Shown here in pieces: positions 38,670-48,800 of a stretch of DNA of 64,000 nt (the first letter of the stretch is position 1; each line of letters begins with the position of its first letter). Below the pieces are notes generated by a model, which saw only the letters and a list, made by a program, of their open reading frames with translations, searched no databases and was not told the DNA's origin. Both the position numbers and the translations under genes were made by a program. This stretch comes from Cinclus cinclus. Lineage: Eukaryota > Chordata > Aves > Passeriformes > Cinclidae. The stretch is taken from assembly GCF_963662255.1 (NCBI RefSeq), contig NC_085047.1, positions 16,313,424 through 16,377,423 of the forward strand. Reading direction: 5' to 3'.

Positions 38670-39300
38670 CGGAGAGAGTAATTCTGTGCCTTATTTAATT
38701 TTGAAGACTGAATTTAAATTTTGCATATGCCCTCCAAAAAGTGAAATGGTAGTGTCTTTCCTTGTGAATGAAAATATGTAGCCCCAGTGGTGGCTGAAGT
38801 CAACAGGCTGCTCAGGAAAGCTAAAAGCCAGTAAGTTTGTTCTCATGGGGCCTCCTGTATAGCCTCAATTTTGATATGAAGGTTAAATTTAAATTTTAAA
38901 ATATAAATGTATTTAAATTTTGGATGTGGGCTCCAGAAAGTGGTTGAGACTGCCTTTCCTTGGGCAGAAAAGCACTAAGCTGGCAGTATTGATGGAGCAG
39001 ATGACAGTCTGCCAAGGAGAGAGAAGGACTCGTATCAGCTTTGTGTTCTGGCATCTTTTATTTGGGAGCAATCCCTGCATGTCTTTAATGATGGTGCTCA
39101 GATTCAAATTTTGGAGGAGATATTCCGAAATTTATGGCAGCACATTCACCTTTGCAAGGAAAGCACTTAGTCCTCATGGTGGTGGTGCAGGTAAGAGCTG
39201 TCCAGGAGAGGTAAAGGCCAGCACAAACTTTCTGTCCTGGCACCTTTTGTTTGGGCTCAAAGCCCAGACGGATTGCTTTTTGGAGGTGGTAACCAAATAG
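37640..39300 (+). repeat. Tandem ~185-bp repeat array, forward half
   Basis: About nine imperfect copies. Each carries the phrase GGTAAAGGCCAGCAA or a variant, near 37743, 37935, 38100, 38235, 38417, 38603, 38822, 39022 and 39212. It is followed by CTGTCCTGGCACCTTTTGTG-like and GGAGCAATCCTTGGATGT-like blocks and preceded by CCTTGGGAAGGAAAGCACC-like blocks. Spacing ranges from 135 to 219 bases, mostly 165-200. Copies differ by many substitutions and small indels, so the array is old. It carries no consistent reading frame. I do not recognise the unit. Confidence 0.82.
38639..38669. repeat. Poly(T) tract inside the array
   Basis: About 30 T in a row, inside the unit that starts near 38603. It accounts for the longest unit spacing (about 219). 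Looks like a homopolymer expansion or a small retro-insertion tail. Confidence 0.85.
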
Positions 39301-39359
39301 GGGATGTTGTCACCTGAAGACTATGAGTAAGTAATTTATTTTGATGTATCTGGTTTAAT

Positions 39360-40965
39360 AACCATGATCTTCCAGGACAAAGACAAATTCCCCACCAACA
39401 CTGAGACTATTGTACATTCCTTCCCAAAGAAAAGTAGTGACATCCTATTTCAGAATCCCACCTCTTGAATTTGCAGCTGAGCTCCAAAATTGAGTATGTT
39501 CAAGATTTTCTCCCACACATAAGGTTCCAGGAGAAAATCCTCTTGCTGGCCTTTATCACCCCTGAGTGATCTTTTCTCTGCAGCAGCAATACTGGAGTTA
39601 GTTCTGTTCCATCCCTGGGGGAAGTGCTGTCATCCTCTTTCAGGAAACTAACTCTGAAAATTCCTTCAAAACTCATTATATTCAAGGATTGCTCCTCCAC
39701 AGAAGGTTCCAGGACAGAAAGCTGTTGCTGGCCTTTACCTCCATCAGACACTTGATCACCTAGAGCACCCCAACTGTCAAAAAGTGCTTTCCTCCCCCAG
39801 GAAAGGTACTGTCATCCTCCTTCAGGAGCTCATTTACCAGTTCTGCAGCCTACCTGCAGAATTACAGAATACATCCTGAATTGCTCTCACACAAAATGTG
39901 CCAGGATGGAAAAACCCTTCCTGAGCCTTTACATCCTATGAACAGCCTATCATCTGCATTGCCAGCACTGGGAGTATGTGCCTTCCTTTCCAAAGAAAGC
40001 TACTGCCCTACTTCTTCAGAAGCCCCTCCCCTAACTTTGGATACTAGCTCCAAAACTGAATACAAATGGGGATTGCTGTCATAGGAAAAGTGCTAGAAGA
40101 GAAACCTATTGTTGACTTTTATATTCCCTGGCTACCTCCCATTTCCAACACTGAAAGTGGGATCAGGCTCTGTCCTTTCTATGGTTAGGTATTGTCTTTC
40201 TTTTTCACAAGAGCTTCTCTGAAAATTGGAGCCAGGCTCCAACATATCCTGGATTCTTTCAGTCCTGAATACATCCAAGACAGAAAGTTGTTGCTGGCTT
40301 TTACCACCTCTGGGCAGCCTTTCATCTGAATCACCAACACTGGCACTATGTGCATTCCTTTCCAAGGAAAAGGTGCTGTCATTCTCTTTCATGAGCTCAA
40401 CACTGAAATGTGAAGCTGAGCTCCAAAACTAAACATGTCCAGGGACTGCTCCCACACAACAGTTTCCAAAGTATTTCTGGGCATCTCATCTGCACCACCA
40501 GCGCTGGGGGGCTAAGTGGTTTCCTTCCTAAGGAAAGGTAACTTGATCTTCTTTCAGGGGTCCACTCCAGAATCTTGACACCACACCCAAAAGGTATGGG
40601 ATGGCTCCTACACAAAAAGTGCCAAGAAAGAAAGTTGATCGTGGCTGAGAATTGCCATAGGCACCCTGCAAATCTGCACTACCAACACTGGAGCTGGGTG
40701 CTTTCCTTCCCAAGGAGAGGTAGGTAATGTAATCCTCTTTCATGAGTCGACCTCCAAAATCTGGTTATCTCCCCCAAACTGGAATAGCACTGGGGATTGC
40801 TCCCACAGACACAATGCCAAGAGAGAAAGACATTGCTGGCCTTAACCTCCCTTGGGCAACCCATCATCTCCACACCAACACTGTGCCAAGGAAAGGCACC
40901 ATCATCCTCCTTCAGGAGCCCACCACACATCACAGTATTTTCTCCCTCACTTGCAATGACAGCCT
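39360..40965 (-). repeat. Tandem ~185-bp repeat array, reversed half
   Basis: The same unit in the opposite orientation. TTGCTGGCCTTTA-type phrases, the reverse complement of the forward core, lie near 39543, 39724, 39920, 40110, 40290, 40640 and 40832, with partial copies near 39372 and 40475. Spacing is mostly 165-200. The blocks TTCCAGGACAGAAAG and CACTGGGAGTATGTGCCTTC are the reverse complements of the forward blocks. With the forward half it makes a degenerate palindrome about 3.3 kb long, centred near 39.3 kb. Confidence 0.82.
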
Positions 40966-43200
40966 GCATAAGAAACTTTAATGCAAGTGATTAATTTGCC
41001 TTTTACAAACCTAGAAACTCAGAGCTGAATAGTACTACATGAAAACCTGAAGAGTTCACAAAGGGAGTCACATACACAAAATCTTACTTTTTGAGGTCAA
41101 CACAGATGTTCTGCCTTTTTAGGGCAGAGACAGCTCCCAGTTCTGTCCTTAATGCACTGCTAGAGATGGATGGTGGGAGCTGGTTTGAACAGGCACAAAC
41201 CCTCTGATGGCAACTTTAAGGGCATACAGCCCCAACACTTATTTTACTTAAAAGTCTCTTGCTCTGTACTCACAACAGATCTGAGCTACACTACACAATT
41301 CCTGCCAGCCTGGGTTGTAGCAGAAGGGAAACACCTAAAGGACAAAGCCTCCAAAAGAATGTCCCCACACACAGTTCTGTTGTTGCCCATCAGTCTGAGA
41401 TTTCCAAGCAGTCAAGAGTCCAGATTTTTATGTAAGAATTTGTAAGTCTACCACAAAGCTGAAACAGCAGATTTTACAAATGAGAAGACCAAGATAAATT
41501 CTGGCATTCTGTATAGCACAAAGCACAGAACTTCATTCAGTCCTTCATCTGCTATTTTCATTTGCATGTAAAAGGTTTACTGTAATTCTTGTAGAAAGAG
41601 GAAAAAGGACATAAAAGCACAGGAATTGTCAGTGTCTTTAAAGTCCTTATAAAAGCCTGTGAAACAATTCACAGGACAGATGTTCAACAAGAACAATGAC
41701 AGGTCCATAGGCTTTTTGGGATAACATCTGGATAGATGCATGTTAGCAGTTTCTTGGTTTTATGGGTAAGCAGGACTGATTTACTTCAGAGACCAGAATA
41801 AGAGTCTGAAAATTATAGGTACCTTTAAAGACTCCCACACCACATGTGAAAAATGGACCTGCCCAACAGACAGTTGTCAGTGATATTTCCCAAGCTCCCA
41901 TGGTCTGCTGTTAATACAAATCTAGGGATTCTGTGACTTCTGTTGTCTTTTATCCCTACACCTGTCCCCTGGTTTTTAACCATCTACTTTGTTAAGAGTA
42001 GTAATTTCACACAGTTGCTGATTATCTTGCATTCAAGTAAGTGTTGCAAATATGGGTAGTTATAATTACAATGACCAATTATGTCACTATACCAACCAAC
42101 AGTGTTATAACATCTGCATTTAAATACCTTCGCTGCTGATTTAATACACCATTTTTCACTGCCACTCAGAATTATCTGACAGGCCTGTATAAGTGCAACC
42201 TGGTGAGGCTCCACCTGAAGGACTTTAGAAGATCCTGCATTAACACAAATCAAGTGTATTTTTAACAAGAATCAAAGTAACAGGAATGAAAATTCAGAGC
42301 AGTAGAGGCTGTTCCCTGAAAATCTCTTTCTTATTTCCTAGAAATGTTGCCAGGCTGACATGAAATGTATCTTCTGAATTATCACCACTGGGCCAATAAA
42401 TAAAATTGCAATATGATTTCGAACTTCTGAGTCTCTCTCATCACCAAATACTTTTAAACAAAATCACGGCAGTTCACCTGAAAGCTTGAGATTTATAGCC
42501 TTTAACAAGTTAATGAAGTTGAATAGATAAAAGCTCTGGGGTTCTATTTTGATTACCAAGTCTTGTTTCTTCCCAAGTCTCTCCCCTCCATCTCCTCTTG
42601 CACAATAAACATGAAATAGTAGATTGTAAAAAATTAGGAAACCTTGTTAAAGCATCATACTAAATTCTTACTAGACTATTACCATATATCAAGAAAGCCT
42701 TAAATGTTATTTCTCAAGTTAACAAGATACACTCAACTTAGTCGTACTGCAAAATTATTCTCAATCATTACTTATTTGTTAACCATTTTTAGGGTTTTTA
42801 TTTTAAATTCTGCCTGTCTTGGCTCTGCCATTCATATGAAACAGCAGGTGTTCCACGTGGCAAATTTAATCTTCAGTAGGTTGAGAAGAACAATCATGTA
42901 TTTAAGAATATGAAATTTAAAAAAAAAAAAAAAATCAGTAGAACAAAATACACTCTACTGAGGAAATATTGTGAGTAGCTTAGTAGATACCCAACTTTGG
43001 TACAATCACCTCTCTAGATTACTAGATTTCAGCTTTGTCTGAAGAATCCTAAGATAGTGGTTTGGGCCCATTAAACTTATAAACTACATAGAGACTATTT
43101 TGGTACCGCTTTCAGAACTGTTTGAGCAGTACTACATAAATGAATAATGCACCAGTAGAGACTTTCACAGCAGAGGACTTACACAAAATAGAAAAGCCTT
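40966..43200. other. Spacer between the array and the BACH1 3' UTR
   Basis: AT-rich unique-looking sequence; no second LTR matching the AAACC(A/C)AGACA terminus found. Short A runs near 42916. No gene recognised. Confidence 0.45.
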
Positions 43201-44324
43201 TGTAGAAAGGATAGTGGTTTTTATTGTAGACTTAGAAAATACTGAATTATGAAAAATACAAAATCAACTGTTGTAATTATCTGTTTATTTTACAATCTGT
43301 ATGCCATCATACCCTTATGGCTTTAAGACAATCTGTCCAAAGTATTTTATAACATGCTTTAACAAAGTATTTTACAATTTCAAAATTGAGTATTTCTTCA
43401 CTGGAAGGAAAAAAAAATAAAACCAAACTCCAAAAAAAAAATTTTCCTGAGAATTCTGTATCATAAAATTGTCATTCATTCGTTAACATTTGCAAGTTGA
43501 TGATATAGGCTTATAGAAGTCAACATGCAACTTGTAGGTCTATGGTATTAAATAAATATTTAAAAAATTATTTAGATGCAGCTGGTCAGGCAAAAACCTA
43601 CCCTCAAACTTCACCTGCAGCCAAGTGTGTCAGGGCTCTGGGCACTGGATAATATCCCAGACAGCCACTCCCTACAAAGATGCTCCACCTTGTTATGACA
43701 AGGATTTACCCCAGGGAATTCTATTTCCAACTATGTGCACTATTAGGACAATGCTTTAATGCCATTGTCCACGTCATTTCAGAATATCACCAGCTTTAAA
43801 AGTGAGAGTAGTTATGAACAGTAGAGGTTTGGGCTTGGAATTTTCTTTTGATTGTTTCTTGTTGGTTTGCTTTTCATATAAAATGGAAACATAAGAGCAA
43901 AATGCTTCCCAGGGTGGCAGCCTAGGAGGGATACAGGATTAAATTAACCAGGAACCTACAGAAACTGGAGGAAAAGCCCAGAGAGCTTCATAAAGTAATA
44001 TATATAAAGGATCATCATATCTCAATGACAGCAATCTAAAAGAATTTCAATTCAATTACCATGACGTCTGCCGTGCAGTATTTATTTCTGAATTTCAATT
44101 ACTGCAAGTATTGTGATTTATACAAGCTATGATCCATACTTTTTCCCTTACAAAGTAATGATATATGATGAAAATCCAAGAGATTTTACTAGAGATTTGA
44201 ATCAACTTTCAGTCCCATAGGTGAGGTAGTGTAGTCATTTGTGTTATGTGCTGGTTACGAGAAGTCCTGTTGAAATCTGTCAATTTTAAAATTTTTGTTT
44301 TAAATAAGTGACTTACTGTATTTA

Positions 44325-44332
44325 TTAATGCT
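44325..44332 (-). promoter_or_regulatory. miR-155 8-base seed match in BACH1 3' UTR
   Basis: TTAATGCT on the + strand gives AGCATTAA on the transcript, an exact 8-base match to the miR-155 seed. Six-base AGCATT matches lie at 43750-43755 and 45515-45520. BACH1 is an established miR-155 target in mammals. Confidence 0.6.
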
Positions 44333-45286
44333 ATGTTACCTATGGATGGTGGGAGGAGGAAAAAAAAAGAGCCTTGCCAAGAACAAGTTTTGTCTCACTG
44401 CAAGGTAAAACTGAAAAGCAGTATTTACAAGGGCCTTGCTTAGTTGCTGCCTACTGTACATGCACACGAAGACACAAAAAAGCTAATACACATTCTGAGG
44501 TAGGAAATGAAGAATTCCACTGGCTTGTACAAGATTCTTCATGTTTTGTAAACCAGCAAACCCAAAGTTTTCTGTGGTGAGGTTCAATACTTAGTTCTGG
44601 TGTGAGAATAACATCAAAATACCAAAGCATCATTGGTATACAATATGCATCCACTGCTATGTAAAAATCTAGAAAATGGGGATTATTTTCAGTAGCTGAA
44701 TTTCTCCCTCACAAAGTAATAAAGGAAATATCTCCAGCTCATTTCTTCAATAAACTTTTTATATATCTATGCTAATAGCACAAGCCATTGAAAATACACT
44801 ACAGGTTTAGCCATAAAGCATTCTGAAGACTGATTCTGAAATAGAACTTTACTGGTCCCAGTGATCAGAGAACAAATATTTGTAACTTACTTTAGGCAGT
44901 TAGGCACTGAAAGAAAAAAATGCGGCGCCTGAATACCTTAAAGAAAAAAGTCTGTCCTTAGACTTTGACAATACTTTGATTCCAACTTGCCACATACAAG
45001 CAGCAAGCTTGAAGGTGCTAGGACAGGAAGTCACAATACAGCAGTGAGTTTTAATAAGCCTATGGGATTCAGATGCCAGAGGATCCAATGCACACTCATC
45101 CAAGAACTGCACCGTTCTTGATGTTTCACATGTCTGCCTTCCACAGCACGTTATTCCTCCCACTAAATTTAGAGAAGAGAGCAGTATGTGGCAGCACCTC
45201 TGCTGCTCCAGTTCTTTTAATTCTGTGCTACAGAGACAAGGCAAAAGCACTTATTCAATAAAAGCCTACTAATCAATTCTACTAGT

Positions 45287-45306
45287 AGTAGTAGTGGACT
45301 ACTACT
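45287..45306. repeat. Short inverted repeat AGTAGTAGT-GG-ACTACTACT
   Basis: A 9-base perfect stem with a 2-base spacer, made from AGT triplets and their reverse complement. It lies in the probable BACH1 3' UTR. Confidence 0.85.
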
Positions 45307-45874
45307 TTAATACAGTAAAAGTCTTCTCTGCCACGGGGAAGGGGCTATTCCAGAATCTCCTCATCCTGTCATGTTACTTAGCCCATCTACCAAATTAACA
45401 TTTATAGAGCTATACACGCTTCTTAAGGTTTGTCGACCGAGAAAAAAAAGTCTCAGAAGAATTCCAGGTACAAAAGTCATTGTGCATAAACAGCTGTCAG
45501 GAGGCTTTCCTTAAAATGCTGAGTGGCATTAAGTACTGTGGCATAAATCAGAGTAGGCTGCTCTATACTTGAACAAGACTTCCTCATAAATAAGCACCTG
45601 TGCATGGAATTTGTACTTTCCAATACCTTTCCTGAACCCTCCTTGACATCACCACACAGAAAAAGCACCAAGGCTGGCGCATACAAATTGCATTCTGGAA
45701 CTACACAGAGCAAACCCAAAGCTTGCAAAGTAATAATGGTGACCATGTAATTGTCAACACAGTTTCAAAAGATTAAACTTTTCTCTTTTCTCTCACTTAG
45801 TAAGTTACTTTCCAATAACGCTCAATCCCACTTGTAGTTGCAATGTTGAGAGGCTGGCAATGGGAAGGAGAGAT

Positions 45875-48800
45875 TCACTCATCTGTAGTGCATTTGTCAG
45901 TCATTTGCTGGCAGAAGTCTGTGATGCCACTGCTCTGCCCACACGGTTCCACAAGCGACGTCTGCTCCAACGTTCTGGCAGGAACTGGATGCGGTTCTTG
46001 TACTCGATCGTACGTGGCCTCGCACGCGCTCTCGACACACTGGTAACAGGAACTCTGCTCAGCTGTAGGTGTGACACCTGAAAGACCATTTGCTGATTCT
46101 ACAGATGCTGGTACCACAAGCTCACTATCAGATGGAGCTGTTTGTTCTCTTTTTGGGAACAAAAATGAGAGCGGACAATCTGAAGAAGAATATTTTGCAA
46201 GTATTTGTATTTGCTCTTGACTCAAGGCTGCTTCCTTACACACCTGCTGGCAAAGTCCAGTCAGATTCTGCTTTGTCTCACCCAGAGTTGATAAAATGTG
46301 GTTTCTTTCCTTCAGCAAATTCTCCTTCTCATTTTGCTGCAGAAAGAAAAACCGTGTTTTAGTCTACATTTTCATAAAAACTAGGACTTAAGCTCCTCTC
46401 AAAGCTAAAACAGGACTTTGAATACTCTGGTCTGCTGAAACAGAAGTAATTTGACATTAACAAAGTAAGCAGCAACACCATCAAACACATATCAAAAGGC
46501 CAACCCTAACCTCTCTGGAAGTATCATCAGCTAAGCTATTTTATGTGGTTTTCAGATACGCAGCTTTTTCCAAACTCATGCTGGCAGACAAAGGAGTAAT
46601 TTGGAGTTACTGAACAAATGAAACATTTGTTGCACTTACTGTAAATACTGCTGAAGCACTAGTTCTAGAGGGTAACACAAACCATTACCAATGATTCAAC
46701 AAAACACAAAGCAATCTTCACAGAATTCTGTATTTTAAAATTGAAACGCTGAAAATCAAACATTACGTTTTAATTATTGATACTATTCCACTAGGTGAAA
46801 GCAACTTCCATTCTCAAGAAGTGCCAAATCCACTATAGGATAAACAGGGGAGTTAAGTATAGTTCCTAAATTAGATAGAGACTTTAGGAAAGGTAAAGTA
46901 AGATGTGCTGAAGAATAGACAACCTAGAGATAATGTAGCAGGATTGTCCAAACACATGGCAACAAGCAGGATAGCAACTCACTAATAAATAACAAGTAGA
47001 AAATATAATTTAAGCTTTTTTTTTTTGGCTTCAACATTGTGAATTTTTCTGAGGCTTCTGACAGAACTGGCTAAAGATGAAAAGACACTGATAACTGAGA
47101 TGTCTAATCATGGAAACAAGCAACATTTTGAATAAAGAAAAATGAGGAAGTGGCAAAGAAGGATAGGGAACAAGCAAGACCATCATGAAGAAGTCGAATG
47201 AAAAGGACAAAGAACCCAAATCCAAACATATTGCAACACAAACTTTTTAAATTCTGTAATTAATTAAAAGAAAACACAGTTTTCAAGACATGCAAAGTTT
47301 GAAATAGTTTTCAAGTTCTAATCATAGGGAGTATGTGTTACAACTGCTGTTATGTCAATTCACTCCTGGAAAGTTTTATTATTTTCACTCCTCCTGACAT
47401 CCCCTTTTTGCAGAGAAACCTCATACTGCAACTTCTACAACTTCTTTTTGAAAGAACTGATTAAGTTTAGGCAGCATTTGGCAAGAGGAACAGTTGTTGC
47501 CAGTTCTTTTTGTCTAAAATTAGTAGAAAGAGGACTTTGAGAATTAATTTGTACTTGTCAGCATACTAGGAGCAGCTGTTAATCATAAAATATGCCACAC
47601 TGGAAAGGATCCATCAGAGTCACTGAATCCAACTCCTGGGCCTGCACAGGATCGCTTAAGAGTCATACCCTGTGCCTGAGAACTTTGTCCAAACACTCTT
47701 GATCTCAGCCCTGGGGAGTCTGCTACAGTGTCCAACCACCCTCTGGGGGGGGGGGGGGGAGGGGGAAGAGACTTTTCCTAATATCCAACCTAAACATCCC
47801 ATGACTCAGCTTTATGCTGTTGCCTTGAGTCTTGTCACTGGTTACAGAGAGAAGAGAGTGGCACCTGCCCCTTCTGAGGATGTTGAATGTTGCATACAAA
47901 TAAAGATATTATAAAAGAAAGGCCGTATAAAACCAGGCCTTGCTCTGCTGAATTACCAGTTAAGCCTGTAAGTTCCCATAAGAATCAGAGGAATGAAAAG
48001 TCAGGTAACAAAACAACCTATTCTTGTAGAGAATAGCTGCACTGTTATAAGAGATCTATCCCATGAGGATCTACACAGAAGTGTGAACACCTGTAGATAG
48101 AGAGCATCTTAACATGTACACACACAAACACTTTCTAACCAATGAATTGAGTGGCAAGAAAACTATTAGCCAAATGGAATTAAACACAGAAATCTATGAA
48201 AACCGTATAAAATGAGTTATGTGAATAAAGAAGGAGCTTTTCTGCATGAAGAAATTGAGTCCCATCTGCATTATTGCAACAGTTGAAGACCTCAATGAAG
48301 TCTCCCCTCAGTCTCCTTTTCTCCAGGCTAAACAGAACAAATGCCCACAGTCATAAGATTTCCCCCCTTCAGACCTTTCCCCATCCTCATGACCCTTCTT
48401 TGGATGCTCTCCAATGGTTTATTAAGCCACTTTTTAAACCGTGGTGCCCAAAACTGCACACAATGTTCAAGGTGAGGCTGCCCCAGTGCAGAGCAGAGCA
48501 GGACAATCCCCTCCCTTGCCCTGCTGGTGATGCTGTCCTGGTGCCCCCCAGGACATGGATGTCCCTCCTGGCTGCCAGGGCACTCCTGACTCGTGTTCAG
48601 CTGGCCATGGACCAGGAACACCAGGTCCCTTTCTGCAGTGCTGCTCTGCAGCCCCTCATTCCCCATTCCATACACACAGCCAGGGTTGCCCTGTCCCACA
48701 GCAGAATCCAGCACGTGCCCTCGTTAATCTTCACCCAGCTGGTCATTGTCCAAGTCCCCAGTTTGTCCAGGTCTCTCTGCAGGGCCTCTCTGCCCTTCAG

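Larger units (their letters stand above)
43220..45874 (-). other. Probable BACH1 3' UTR
   Basis: AU-rich sequence after the BACH1 stop codon. Candidate AATAAA signals on the minus strand (TTTATT on +) occur at 44321-44326, 44081-44086, 43284-43289 and 43220-43225; I place the end at the last pair because vertebrate BACH1 has a long 3' UTR, remembered as about 3 kb. It holds one 8-base miR-155 seed match and two 6-base matches, and a small hairpin near 45296. Confidence 0.5.

Noticed and set aside
37640..40965. Array considered as a CRISPR or as a coding tandem-repeat gene
   Set aside because: Units are ~185 bp and diverged, with no unique spacers, and the genome is vertebrate. Frames are broken in every unit, so it is not a repeat protein either.
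43550..43740. GC-richer block in the spacer next to BACH1 3' UTR
   Set aside because: Looked like an old repeat (CCCAGACAGCCACTCCCTAC) but I could not match it to any family.
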